Source: Flavobacterium sp. (GTDB lineage Bacteria; Bacteroidota; Bacteroidia; Flavobacteriales; Flavobacteriaceae). Taken from it: a DNA stretch of 64,000 nucleotides. The notes under the pieces were generated by a model. The model was not told the origin of the DNA, searched no databases, and saw only the letters and a program-made list of their open reading frames with translations. The stretch is from assembly GCF_004295795.1 (NCBI RefSeq), contig NZ_SEBR01000013.1:1-64000 (forward strand), written 5' to 3'. The position numbers and the translations under genes were made by a program. Below, piece by piece: positions 45,941-56,138 of the stretch. Each line of letters begins with the position of its first letter. Positions within the stretch are counted from its first letter, which is position 1.

Positions 45941-48355
45941 ATGCAGGAATATCCGCAACTGAAACCCGAAAAAACGACGGCAAAACCCGATGAAAGCCTA
46001 AACTTTCGCGACAAGTTCGAGGCTTATCTCGTGCACTGGAAATGGTTTGTCTTCGGCGTTTTCGTCTCGCTTGCACTGGCGTGGGTTTACCTGAGATATG
46101 CTGTTCCTCAATACATGGCGAGCATGACGATCATGGTTCGCGATGAGCGCAAGGGTGGAATGCAGTCGGAACTCAGTGCTTTCGCGGATCTGGGATTGGC
46201 AAGCGGCGTGAAAAACAACGTAGACAATGAAATCGAGGTCGTGCGTTCGCGGACCATCATCGAGAAAGCGGTGGATTCCCTAGGACTCAATGTTTCTTAT
46301 TTTTCCGAAGGTCGCGTCAAAAGTCTTGAGCTTTACAAAGACACGCCAATCGAGATCGCGATTTTCCAGAAAACCGAAGATTTCAACAAGAAATACAAGT
46401 CGTTCACGATCGTTTCGGGCAACGACAAGACGTTCGCGATCCAAACGCCGGACGGCAAAAGAACGGGAGAATACGGCTACGGGAACATCGTCGATATGGG
46501 AACCTTCAAGATGATCGCGACCAAGAAAGCGCATCCGAAAGACGCTTCTGACGATTTTCTTCTCAAGGTCGAGATCAATCCTTTGAGAAGCGTCGCGACA
46601 GCTTACAGAAACCGGATTTCGGTGGCGGCCTTGAATAAAAACTCAAGTGTGGTCGAACTTAGTCTGTCAGATCCGATCAAGGAAAAAGCCGAAGACCTGC
46701 TGAATATGGTAATCGCGGTTTACAACGTCGAAGCCATTCGCGACAAGAACCAGGTTTCGCTCCAAACCGAAGAATTCATCAATCAAAGACTCAAAAATAT
46801 CGAGGTGGAACTTGGTGACGTCGAAGGCGGAAAAGAGGCTTTCATGTCGAGAAACCGTCTTACGAACATCACATCGGATGCCGACGTTTTCGTCAAAAAT
46901 TCATCGGATTTCGAAAAAAGCCTGATCATGACCGAAACCCAGATTCGCGTGGTAGAGGAAATGCAGCACTTTTTGGCCACCGATAAAACCGGACTGATTC
47001 CAAGCAATATCATTCCGGAAGATCTTACCGCGTCAGAATTGATTGCCGAACACAACAAACTCGTCATCGAACGCGACAGACTGGCGATCGGGGCGACAGA
47101 AAAAAACTCCACGCTAAGAAACTGGACTGCGAGAATCGTCGATTTGCGCGCCACGATCAAGGAAAGTCTCGACAGGCTTTACGCCGGACTCAAGATCAAA
47201 CGCGCCGATCTGCAAAAACAGGTCGATATGGTCTCGAGCCGGATTTCAAAAATTCCGGGTCAGGCGAGAATCTCAAGAAACATCGAGCGCCAACAACAGA
47301 TCAAAGAACAACTTTTCCTGTATTTGCTGCAGAAACGCGAGGAAATCGGGATTCAGCTTCAGGTCACGGCTCCGAATGCGAAAGTGATCGATTCGGCCAT
47401 TTCTACGGTCGGGCCAGTTTCTCCAAAAAGCCGCAACATGTACTTTTTGGCCATCGCGTTAGGACTTGCTATTCCGGCGCTTATCGTATATCTGCGACAG
47501 CTTTTCGATACGAAGGTCAAGAGTGTCCGCGATATCGAAGGCCGAATTTCGGCACCTTTCATCGGAGACATCCCAAAATCGGAAACCGAAAACGAGATCA
47601 TCAACGCCAGCAGTCGTTCGAGTTCTGCCGAAGCGATTCGGATCGTGCGCACGAACCTCGAATTCTTGCTGTCGAAAGTACCTGACGGACAAGCCAAAAC
47701 CGTCGCGATCACCTCGACAATCCCGAAAGAAGGAAAGACCTTCGTGGCGATAAATCTTGCGAGTACGATCGCCTTGTCAGGCAAAAAAGTATTGCTCGTC
47801 GGGCTTGACATCAGAAATCCGAAAATCGACCAATATGTCAAATTGCCTTCGAAAGGACTTACGAATTACCTTGTGAAAGCCAACGAAGACATTTCCGACT
47901 ATATCGTGAAAATTGACGGTTATGACGACTTTGACGTTTTGCCGTCGGGCGTGATTCCGCCAAATCCTGCCGATTTGTTGCTGAACGACAAGTTGGGCGT
48001 TTTGTTCGCTGAACTCAAATCGAAATACGATTACATAATAGTCGATACGGCTCCGGTGAGTTTGGTTACAGATACTTTGCTGATTGCCAAATACATGGAT
48101 GCCTTCCTTTACGTGATGCGCGCCAATTATTTCGACAAACGCCTGATCAGGTTGGTCGAAGGTTTCCACACCGAAGGCAAATTGCCAAACATGGCGTTGT
48201 TGCTCAACGACACCGTTTGGGGCAAAACGTACGGCTACGGTTACGGATATGGCTACGGATATGGTTATGGTTACGGCTACGGCTACGGAGTGGAATCCGA
48301 GCGCAAGTCGTTCCTAAGTTCGATTTTTGGCAAACTTTTCTCTAAAGAAAAATAA
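45941..48355 (+). CDS. Polysaccharide biosynthesis tyrosine autokinase (Wzc-type), copy 2
   Basis: Wzz domain; ITSTIPKEGKTFVAINLA Walker A; YIIVDTAPVSLVTDTLLI; C-terminal (YG)10. Confidence 0.94.
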   Translation: MQEYPQLKPEKTTAKPDESLNFRDKFEAYLVHWKWFVFGVFVSLALAWVYLRYAVPQYMASMTIMVRDERKGGMQSELSAFADLGLASGVKNNVDNEIEVVRSRTIIEKAVDSLGLNVSYFSEGRVKSLELYKDTPIEIAIFQKTEDFNKKYKSFTIVSGNDKTFAIQTPDGKRTGEYGYGNIVDMGTFKMIATKKAHPKDASDDFLLKVEINPLRSVATAYRNRISVAALNKNSSVVELSLSDPIKEKAEDLLNMVIAVYNVEAIRDKNQVSLQTEEFINQRLKNIEVELGDVEGGKEAFMSRNRLTNITSDADVFVKNSSDFEKSLIMTETQIRVVEEMQHFLATDKTGLIPSNIIPEDLTASELIAEHNKLVIERDRLAIGATEKNSTLRNWTARIVDLRATIKESLDRLYAGLKIKRADLQKQVDMVSSRISKIPGQARISRNIERQQQIKEQLFLYLLQKREEIGIQLQVTAPNAKVIDSAISTVGPVSPKSRNMYFLAIALGLAIPALIVYLRQLFDTKVKSVRDIEGRISAPFIGDIPKSETENEIINASSRSSSAEAIRIVRTNLEFLLSKVPDGQAKTVAITSTIPKEGKTFVAINLASTIALSGKKVLLVGLDIRNPKIDQYVKLPSKGLTNYLVKANEDISDYIVKIDGYDDFDVLPSGVIPPNPADLLLNDKLGVLFAELKSKYDYIIVDTAPVSLVTDTLLIAKYMDAFLYVMRANYFDKRLIRLVEGFHTEGKLPNMALLLNDTVWGKTYGYGYGYGYGYGYGYGYGYGVESERKSFLSSIFGKLFSKEK

Positions 48356-48360
48356 GTCGG

Positions 48361-49101
48361 TCAAGGATTCCGGAACAGCTGATTGTTTGCGATCGCTTTC
48401 TCGAGTTGGGACGAACCCTCGACGATAAGTTTCTTGTCGAAAGCGGCGATGTGTCTTTCGTGATGCACGTCAGATCCAGCAAAATCTATCAAATCCTGTT
48501 TTAGCAAACGATCGGCGATTTTTGCGGCGTCTTTTCCGTAATAGCCCACAGTCGACAGCAGATTCACCTGAAATCGGCAGCCCGCGTTCCGCAATTTCTC
48601 ATATTCCGAAAAACGTCCGTAGTAATAAGGATAACGCTCCGGATGCGCCAGAACGGGAATGTAGCCTTCGAGTTGCAATTCAAACAGGATGTCGTAAAGC
48701 TGGATTGGCGGATTCAGGTAAGAAAGCTCGACCAAGACGTAATTCTCGTGAATCGCAAGCAATTTTTCCTGCTTGAACCGTTTGAGGAAAAAGCTGTCCA
48801 TCAAATACTCGGCGGCCGCCCGAATCGGGATGTCGACGTTGTTTTCGAGAAGTATTTTGCGCGTTTCTTCCAACTTTGACAGAATGCCTTCGGATGTGTT
48901 CTCCCAAACCGAATACATCACGTGTGGCGTGGCGATAAGTTGGTTGCAACCCATTTTTTGCAGTTCGGCAATCAGGTGGATTGAATCCGTTGGTGTTTTG
49001 GCTCCGTCGTCAATGCCGAAAAGTACGTGCGAATGGAAATCGACGTGGTTTTGCGGAATGAGTTCCTTAAGGGTCGGCTTTTGCTTGAGAAACGAAAACA
49101 T
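48361..49101 (-). CDS. CpsB/CapC-type (PHP) tyrosine-protein phosphatase
   Basis: HVDFHSHVLFGIDDGAKTPTDSIHLIAELQKMGCNQLIATPHVM; VLAHPERYPYY; DFAGSDVHHERH. Confidence 0.92.
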   Translation of the reverse strand: MFSFLKQKPTLKELIPQNHVDFHSHVLFGIDDGAKTPTDSIHLIAELQKMGCNQLIATPHVMYSVWENTSEGILSKLEETRKILLENNVDIPIRAAAEYLMDSFFLKRFKQEKLLAIHENYVLVELSYLNPPIQLYDILFELQLEGYIPVLAHPERYPYYYGRFSEYEKLRNAGCRFQVNLLSTVGYYGKDAAKIADRLLKQDLIDFAGSDVHHERHIAAFDKKLIVEGSSQLEKAIANNQLFRNP

Positions 49102-49182
49102 TTTGTGGAATGAGTTACAAAAATACTCGAAAACAGGCGATTTCGGACGCGTTTATTTTAAAGTTTCATCACCTCAAATTGT

Positions 49183-49190
49183 TATCTTTG
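49183..49190 (+). promoter_or_regulatory. TATCTTTG -7 element upstream of the ABC exporter operon
   Basis: TAnnTTTG, 24 bp before ATG 49215. Confidence 0.5.
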
Positions 49191-49214
49191 CGCGCAGTTT
49201 CGCTAAACAGACAA

Positions 49215-50084
49215 ATGGATAAAACTAAAAATGAAGAGAATTGGGACCTTGTAATTGAAGGTCATTCTTCGCTCTTTGACCTAAAGTTCGCCGACGTATG
49301 GCGTTACCGCGATTTGCTTCTGATGTTCGTAAAGCGTGATTTCATCAGTTTCTACAAACAGACGATACTCGGTCCGCTTTGGTTCTTTATCCAACCGATT
49401 TTTACGACTTTAGTCTACACTTTCATCTTTGGGAATCTCGCCGGAATCAGGACTGACGGGCTTCCGCAGCCGCTATTCTACCTGTGCGGGATCACGGCCT
49501 GGAATTATTTTTCAGACTGTCTGACCAAGACCAGCACGGTTTTTCGCGACAACTCGAGTATTTTCGGCAAAGTCTACTTTCCGCGACTCATCATGCCCTT
49601 GAGCATTGTCGTGAGCAATTTGGTGCGATTTACCGTGCAATTGCTGCTTCTCGTGGTGATGATGATTTACTTCGCCGTGATCAAACCCGGCAGTTTCGAG
49701 ATCACGCCGGCCTTGGCTTTGTTTCCTATATTGATGCTTCTCATGGCGGCACTCGGCTTGGGAACAGGTCTGATCATTACGGCAATGACGACAAAATATC
49801 GCGACTTGACGTTTTTGGTCACTTTTGGCGTGCAACTCCTAATGTACGGAACCACGGTGATTTATCCGTTGAGCGAAGCAAGGGCCAAATTCTCCGATTA
49901 CGCGTGGATCATCGAAATGAATCCGATGACGGGAATCATAGAAGCCTTTCGCTATGCCTTTTTGGGACAAGGCGAATTTTCTGCCGCGAGTATTGGCTAT
50001 TCGGCATTGGTGACCTTAGGTGTTCTTTTCGCCGGAATCGTCATCTTCAATAAAACAGAGCGAAATTTCGTCGATACGATATGA
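49215..50084 (+). CDS. Polysaccharide ABC exporter permease (Wzm-type)
   Basis: DVWRYRDLLLMFVKRDFISFYKQTILGPLWFFIQPIFTTLVYTFIFG; ABC-2 type. Confidence 0.93.
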   Translation: MDKTKNEENWDLVIEGHSSLFDLKFADVWRYRDLLLMFVKRDFISFYKQTILGPLWFFIQPIFTTLVYTFIFGNLAGIRTDGLPQPLFYLCGITAWNYFSDCLTKTSTVFRDNSSIFGKVYFPRLIMPLSIVVSNLVRFTVQLLLLVVMMIYFAVIKPGSFEITPALALFPILMLLMAALGLGTGLIITAMTTKYRDLTFLVTFGVQLLMYGTTVIYPLSEARAKFSDYAWIIEMNPMTGIIEAFRYAFLGQGEFSAASIGYSALVTLGVLFAGIVIFNKTERNFVDTI

Positions 50085-51352
50085 GTCAGAACATTGTCAT
50101 AAAAGCCGAAAATATTTCGAAAGCCTACCAGATAGGACAAATCGGAACCGGCACAGTATCTCGCGACTTGGAACGTTTCGTGCGTACACGCGTGTTGCGG
50201 CAGGAAGACCCTTTTCTGAAAATCGGGGAAACCAACGACCGCAGCGTCAAAGGATCGAGCGATATCGTCTGGTCTTTGCGCGACATCAATTTTGAAATCG
50301 GCCAAGGCGATGCGGTAGGAATCATCGGAAAGAACGGAGCCGGAAAAAGCACATTGCTCAAACTGCTTTCACGCGTTACGAGCCCAACGACAGGCGATAT
50401 AAAAGTAAAAGGCCGAATTGCGAGCCTTCTCGAGGTAGGAACAGGATTCCATCCCGAACTCACCGGACGCGAGAACATCTATCTGAACGGTGCCATTCTG
50501 GGCATGCGAAAAAAAGAGATTACGCGAAAGCTGGACGAGATCATTGATTTCTCTGGAGTTGAGCGCTATATAGATACGCCCGTAAAGCGCTACAGCAGCG
50601 GAATGTATGTGAGATTGGCCTTTGCCGTGGCCGCTCACCTCGAAAGCGAGATATTGGTAGTGGATGAGGTACTTGCCGTAGGTGATGCCGAATTCCAGAA
50701 GAAATGTCTCGGTAAGATGGGCGAGATCAGCAAAGGGCAAGGCCGTACCATTTTGTTCGTGAGCCACAATATGGCCGCCATACAAAATTTGTGTACTTCC
50801 GGAATCGTGCTCAAGAACGGAATGGTCAAATACGAAGGTTCGGTAGATGTTTCGGTTCAGGAATACCTCAAGGATACGGCTTCGGCAGTTTCACTGGCAG
50901 AATTGACCGATAGGCAGGGAAGCGGTATCGTGAAAGTCATATCTGCGAAAGCTTTCGGAACCAATCCGGACAATATGCCGCAAATAGGAAAACCGTTCAA
51001 TCTTGAATTCACGCTCGAGAATAAAAACCGGTTGCCGTCTTCCCAAATCGTTTTCGACATGAGGATAGACGATCAAATGGGGCAACGCATCATCTGGATG
51101 AGCAACCGCGTCGTAAAGACACAAAGCAGCGATTGCGTAGAGAAAGTGACCTTTTCCATAGACAGGCTGAATCTCAACGAGGGTATTTATTACGTGACTA
51201 CCTGGATCGCCGTCGACAATAAGGTGGCAGATTGGGTGCAAAACGCATTCTCATTCGAGGTCAGTCTCGGCGATTTCTACGGTTCGGGCCAAAAAGTGGC
51301 GCCGGGACAAAGTAGGATTCTCGTCGATTTCAATGTTGGATATAACAAATAG
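50081..51352 (+). CDS. Polysaccharide ABC exporter ATPase (Wzt-type) with C-terminal carbohydrate-binding domain
   Basis: GIIGKNGAGKSTLLKLLSRVTSPTTG; YSSGMYVRLAFAVAAHLESEILVVDEVLAVGD; ~170-aa Wzt_C-like C-terminus. Confidence 0.93.
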   Translation: MSQNIVIKAENISKAYQIGQIGTGTVSRDLERFVRTRVLRQEDPFLKIGETNDRSVKGSSDIVWSLRDINFEIGQGDAVGIIGKNGAGKSTLLKLLSRVTSPTTGDIKVKGRIASLLEVGTGFHPELTGRENIYLNGAILGMRKKEITRKLDEIIDFSGVERYIDTPVKRYSSGMYVRLAFAVAAHLESEILVVDEVLAVGDAEFQKKCLGKMGEISKGQGRTILFVSHNMAAIQNLCTSGIVLKNGMVKYEGSVDVSVQEYLKDTASAVSLAELTDRQGSGIVKVISAKAFGTNPDNMPQIGKPFNLEFTLENKNRLPSSQIVFDMRIDDQMGQRIIWMSNRVVKTQSSDCVEKVTFSIDRLNLNEGIYYVTTWIAVDNKVADWVQNAFSFEVSLGDFYGSGQKVAPGQSRILVDFNVGYNK

Positions 51353-51358
51353 AACACT

Positions 51359-52090
51359 ATGCTAAACAGGCTAAAGGCAAAGGTAAAGCAAAACGATACT
51401 CGTCTTGAAGATGCGCACGAGTTACAACAAGATCAGCTTGCGCTGACGCAACTTTACAAGATGTTTCCGGATGCTTTTTTCATGCCGCTCACGACTTGGT
51501 CGGTCAGTCCGAAGGAAATCGTGCACGTGTGCAATGACATCCTGGTAAACGACCGCAAGTGCATCGTGGAGTTTGGGTCTGGATTTTCGACCGTCTGTAT
51601 TGCAAGGATGTTGAAACTTCACGACAAAAAAGTGTCTTTCTACACGGTCGAGGAAAGTACAGGATGGGCTTCGGAACTGCAACGCATACTGGAAAGCCAA
51701 GGTTTGTCTGACTACGTTACGGTCGTTCACGCACCGGCCAGCGAAATCAAATTGCCCATCTCAAAGAAGAATCAGACGAAATGGTACAACACCGATATCC
51801 TTTCGGAAGTGTTCGCCGACGTCAGGAACATCGATGTGATCGTGGTAGACGGCCCGACGGGAGCAATTTCTCCTCACGCCCGCTACTCGGCCATACCATT
51901 CCTCAAAGATAAGCTTGCTGAAGATTTTTCGATATTTGTGGACGATACCTTCCGCGAAGAGGAAAAGAGCATGGGATTGGATTGGCGCGATATACTGAAG
52001 TGCGAGTGGAAAAACTACAAACGATACATGCACTTGTTCTCGGTTCGCAAAAACGACGCGACTCCGTATGGCATCAAATTCAAAAAGTGA
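51359..52090 (+). CDS. Predicted SAM-dependent methyltransferase-like protein
   Basis: CIVEFGSGFSTVCIARMLKLHDKKVSFYTVEES; IDVIVVDGPTGA. Confidence 0.6.
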   Translation: MLNRLKAKVKQNDTRLEDAHELQQDQLALTQLYKMFPDAFFMPLTTWSVSPKEIVHVCNDILVNDRKCIVEFGSGFSTVCIARMLKLHDKKVSFYTVEESTGWASELQRILESQGLSDYVTVVHAPASEIKLPISKKNQTKWYNTDILSEVFADVRNIDVIVVDGPTGAISPHARYSAIPFLKDKLAEDFSIFVDDTFREEEKSMGLDWRDILKCEWKNYKRYMHLFSVRKNDATPYGIKFKK

Positions 52091-52131
52091 TAGGAACATA
52101 ACGAATCAGTCCTAGCCGAAAAATAAGGGTC

Positions 52132-52950
52132 ATGAAACAAAAAGTCATCGCCGCGTTGGTAAATTACGGAGACGAGCAGCTCGAGTATCTTGAACAGGTG
52201 GTCACCGGGCTAAAGTCTTTCGTAAAATATGACGTCACTGTGATCGTCAATTCCAATATACCTTTGGCGATCGACGGAATCGACCAGGTAAATGTGGTAA
52301 AACTCGAAAACTACCAGCTTCTTCCGTTGACGTGCCGCAAGGTGCTTTGGGACGCAAAGGACGGATACGACATTTTCATCTATGGCGAAAACGACCATCT
52401 GTTTACCGAAAATCACATCGACAAGCATTTGGAATATGCCAAAATTCTGCCGGAAAACATGATTTCCGGTCTCATTCAATATGAGGAAAACGGTCAGGGG
52501 AAATTCTATCCCGGCTACCATTTCGATTTCGAATGGGATTTCAAGTCGGTACGTACATTCGCAGGCAAGAAATTCGCATCGTTCTCCAATTTGCATCAGG
52601 CGACGTTCATACTGACAAAAAAACAGTTGGAAAAGGCGGGCAAACATTTCGATTTTACGCAATTGGTAGACGATTTCGAGCCTTCTTTGGTCAAAAAAGC
52701 CGTCAATAAATTAAAACGGAAATTGAACTTTGCGGTCGACCGTACGAACAAATACAGCGTGAAATGCAAAGTGAATACCGATGTTTATCAATACGCGGGC
52801 ATGAAAAAGGTCATCTGCGTTTCGGAATTTGACCAGAACATCATCCACCATTTGCCGAATCTGTATATCGAAGGCATCAAAGGACGCAGCAAATTGCGTT
52901 CTGATGACGAGAAGATGAATGCTTCCCTAAGTCGCTTAAATGCACAGTAG
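52132..52950 (+). CDS. Hypothetical protein, possibly glycosyltransferase-like
   Basis: 272-aa ORF; DIFIYGENDHLFTENHI resembles a GT acidic metal-site region. Confidence 0.55.
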   Translation: MKQKVIAALVNYGDEQLEYLEQVVTGLKSFVKYDVTVIVNSNIPLAIDGIDQVNVVKLENYQLLPLTCRKVLWDAKDGYDIFIYGENDHLFTENHIDKHLEYAKILPENMISGLIQYEENGQGKFYPGYHFDFEWDFKSVRTFAGKKFASFSNLHQATFILTKKQLEKAGKHFDFTQLVDDFEPSLVKKAVNKLKRKLNFAVDRTNKYSVKCKVNTDVYQYAGMKKVICVSEFDQNIIHHLPNLYIEGIKGRSKLRSDDEKMNASLSRLNAQ

Positions 52951-53874
52951 ATGCTCGCGATCGTAATCCCATATTACAAAAAGGCTTTTTTTGCCGAGAC
53001 ACTCTCGTCACTTGCCGCCCAAACTGATAAGCGATTCAGGCTTTACATTGGCGACGACTCGAGTCCCGAAAATCCCGAATCGGAAATTGGGAAATACGAA
53101 TCGGAAATTCCCATACACTTTAAAAAGTTTCATGAAAATGTGGGCGGAAAAAACCTGCCGTCGCAATGGAAACGTTGCCTGGATCTTCTGGCAGACGAAG
53201 ATTGGGTGCTGGTTTTGGGAGATGACGATGTGCTCGATCCGAATGTAGTCGAAGCTTTTTACGACAAACTGGCAAAAAATCCCAAAGTGGACGTCATGCG
53301 TTTTGCGACCCAAAAGATTGACGCATCCTCGGTGGCGACTTCGCCGGTCTACCTGCATCCCGAACTAGAAACATCAAGAGACTTCCTTTTCCGCGAAAGC
53401 CGGAGTTCCTTGAGCGAATATGTTTTCAGGACCGAAAAATTGCTGGAAAACAATTTCCGTGAATTGCCGCTCGGCTGGTATTCTGATGTTTTGGCCGTTT
53501 TGGAAGTTTCCGGTTTTGGGAATGTCTTGACTATAAACGACGCTACAGTAAACGTGCGCATCAGCAGCCAAAGTATTTCCGGAAGCCCGGCTCACGGCAA
53601 GCAGAAACTCGAGGCCAGGGCAATTTATTACAAACTCCTTTGCGACAACTATCTTGAAAAATTTCTTCCTTGGCAACAAGTTCTTCTGTTTGAAAAACTC
53701 GACAAAACTTACTTGATCCGCAAGTCGAACTGGCGATTGCTGCTGCAGATAATAGCGCTATATTTGAGAAAAGGCCGTGTGAGGCAACTGTTCTCTTTTT
53801 TGTCAAAAGTCGTCAAAGCGGTAGTGAGAAACGTTTTGGGAATCAAAAATAAAGTGCACACGATATGTGTTTAG
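52951..53874 (+). CDS. GT2-family glycosyltransferase
   Basis: LAIVIPYYKKAFFAETLSSLAAQTDKRFRLYIGDDSSPE; WVLVLGDDDVLDPNVV. Confidence 0.9.
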   Translation: MLAIVIPYYKKAFFAETLSSLAAQTDKRFRLYIGDDSSPENPESEIGKYESEIPIHFKKFHENVGGKNLPSQWKRCLDLLADEDWVLVLGDDDVLDPNVVEAFYDKLAKNPKVDVMRFATQKIDASSVATSPVYLHPELETSRDFLFRESRSSLSEYVFRTEKLLENNFRELPLGWYSDVLAVLEVSGFGNVLTINDATVNVRISSQSISGSPAHGKQKLEARAIYYKLLCDNYLEKFLPWQQVLLFEKLDKTYLIRKSNWRLLLQIIALYLRKGRVRQLFSFLSKVVKAVVRNVLGIKNKVHTICV

Positions 53875-53978
53875 CGCACAATCCAATAAGCGGGAAAGTG
53901 AACAGATAGTCAGCATTTCGCCAGTTCCAAGTTTGTATCTTCCAAAGGAAATCACCAAATTCACGAAAAAACACTAAG

Positions 53979-55001
53979 ATGAGGCAAGGCCATAATCCGC
54001 ACAAAGACAAGCGAGAAGTCATTTCCGGTTTTTTCCACCAAGTCATCATTCCAGTCTACATTCCAGAACAAGGCGAGTATTTTCGCGACGGACCCGAGAT
54101 TCTTTCGTATTGCCTCGAGTCGCTGTTCAAGACCGTTCACGAGCAAACTTTCATTACCGTAATCAACAACGGAAGCTCGGCCAGAGTAGCAAATTATCTC
54201 GACGGTTTGTTTGCAGACGGGAAAATCCATGAATTGATCCACAGTGCCAACATCGGCAAACTCAATGCGGTGCTCAAAGGTCTGATAGGCCACAAGTTCG
54301 ATCTTGTCACGATTTCAGATGCTGATGTGCTTTTCCTTGACGGATGGCAAAAAGCCGCTAGCGAAGTCTTTTCCAATTTCGCCAAAGCCGGAGCCGTTTG
54401 CACCACTCCTTCGTCCAAATCGTTCCGGAACCACACGGCGAATATTTGGGCGAAATTCCTGTTTTCGAAGAAAATCGGTTTCTCTGCCGTGGAGAATCCG
54501 GATGCTTTGCAGGCATTCGCACACAGTATCGGCAACCCAAATTATTATTCAAAAGCCCAGCTCGATCGCTATCTCACGCTTTCGTCCAACGGAAAAAAAG
54601 CGGTTTTGGGCGCGGGACATTTCTGTGCAACCTACCGAGGCGATATTTTTGAGTCGTTGCAGAAGCGTTTCTCCGAATTCAAGCTCGGCGGAAAAAGCGA
54701 GAACGACATTCTCGACAAACCCGTGCAGCAAAACGGATTTTACAGGTTGTCCACAATTGACAATTTCACGTGTCACATGGGCAATGTGCGCGAAGATTGG
54801 ATGCCGGAAACCTTGTCCGAAGTCGGGAAAACCAAACCTGTTGCCACGAAGGTCGTGCTATCTGCGGGAGCGAAACCCAACTTTTTCGAAAAAATCGTCG
54901 TCAGATGCTTCACGACGCTGCTCACACGCAAGAATTTGGCGGCCCGATTGCTTGTTTACAAAGGAATGTCGGCAGCCGACGCCCAAAAGTATGTATTGTA
55001 A
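53979..55001 (+). CDS. GT2-like glycosyltransferase
   Basis: VIIPVYIPEQGEYFRDGPEILSYCLESLFKTVHEQTFITVINNGSSARV; DLVTISDADVLFLDGW. Confidence 0.82.
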   Translation: MRQGHNPHKDKREVISGFFHQVIIPVYIPEQGEYFRDGPEILSYCLESLFKTVHEQTFITVINNGSSARVANYLDGLFADGKIHELIHSANIGKLNAVLKGLIGHKFDLVTISDADVLFLDGWQKAASEVFSNFAKAGAVCTTPSSKSFRNHTANIWAKFLFSKKIGFSAVENPDALQAFAHSIGNPNYYSKAQLDRYLTLSSNGKKAVLGAGHFCATYRGDIFESLQKRFSEFKLGGKSENDILDKPVQQNGFYRLSTIDNFTCHMGNVREDWMPETLSEVGKTKPVATKVVLSAGAKPNFFEKIVVRCFTTLLTRKNLAARLLVYKGMSAADAQKYVL

Positions 55002-55036
55002 AAATAGATGTGTATTTTAGCGGCAATTCCAGCGAC

Positions 55037-56128
55037 ATGCCAAAAGTAATCCTCGTTTCAACGTTTCCGTTGCCGTATCCCAAGATCGGAAGCTGGACGA
55101 ACATGTACCGCAATTACTTCGAAAGCGGACAAAACCAAATCGATACCATCGTTTGTGAAGCGCCCGAAAATCGATTCGACGGCGTAAAATATGCTTTGGT
55201 GAAGAATACGTTTTGGTCGAAAATCCGAAAAAAGCTACAGTATTACCGCGTAAATTATGTCGATGCACTTCTGGGAGAAATCAAACCCAACGAGCGCTAT
55301 GTGATACAATTTGTCGACAACTACGTGCTCGCGCGGCATTTTCACGAAAAGCTCGTTTTGAAAGGGCTTCGCCAAAACTGTCACGTGCAGTTTTTTTACC
55401 ACGGATACGAACCTTTTGTTCCGGCCAGCGGTGCTTCGGGTTTCTTCAAGGAAGTGGACGAACTTATTTTGCTTACCAACGAAAGCTACAAAGCGCATTT
55501 GGCCTATTACACGGTTTTCCCGGTGCGCGTTTCCATACTTTACAACGGCATCGACACTTCGAAATTTTCCAAAGTCAATGCCGATGAAAAACATAAAATC
55601 CGTGAAGATCTTGGCCTGAAAGGCGACAAGGTCTTTGTTTGGTGTTCGCAGGATCGGCCCAAAAAAGGTCTCGCGATCGTTTTGGACGCCTGGAAATCGG
55701 TCAGTGCAAAATATCCGGGACATGAACTGTTGATCATCGGCACACACAAAAGAGGCGATTTCGACAATGTTCGTTTTGTCGGAAAAATTCCAAACGACGA
55801 ACTTCCAAAATACTTCCAGGCCAGCGATTGCTATCTTTTCCCAACGCTTTGCCACGAAGGTTTCGGACTTACTTTGATAGAAGCGCTTAATTGCGGATGC
55901 CACTGTATTGCCTCAGAACAAGGCGGCGTGCCCGAAGTGTTGCAGTTCGGAAAGCTCGGGCGTCTGATCGAAAAACCGAATTTTGTGAGCGAATGGCAAA
56001 CCGCGATGGAAGATTTCATAGAAGGCAAAGACAAGCCCATAGTCGTCGAAAATCCGGTTTATACATTGCAGGAATGGGTGAAGTCGATGAATGTCATAAT
56101 AGCGAATGCCAAGAATAAATTAAGTTGA
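55037..56128 (+). CDS. GT4-family glycosyltransferase
   Basis: MPKVILVSTFPLPYPKIGSWTNMYRNYF; VFVWCSQDRPKKGLAIVLDAW; FPTLCHEGFGLTLIEALNCGCHCIASEQGGVPEVL. The 54770 extension overlaps the upstream CDS and is rejected. Confidence 0.9.
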   Translation: MPKVILVSTFPLPYPKIGSWTNMYRNYFESGQNQIDTIVCEAPENRFDGVKYALVKNTFWSKIRKKLQYYRVNYVDALLGEIKPNERYVIQFVDNYVLARHFHEKLVLKGLRQNCHVQFFYHGYEPFVPASGASGFFKEVDELILLTNESYKAHLAYYTVFPVRVSILYNGIDTSKFSKVNADEKHKIREDLGLKGDKVFVWCSQDRPKKGLAIVLDAWKSVSAKYPGHELLIIGTHKRGDFDNVRFVGKIPNDELPKYFQASDCYLFPTLCHEGFGLTLIEALNCGCHCIASEQGGVPEVLQFGKLGRLIEKPNFVSEWQTAMEDFIEGKDKPIVVENPVYTLQEWVKSMNVIIANAKNKLS

Positions 56129-56138
56129 GGCCAAGACC

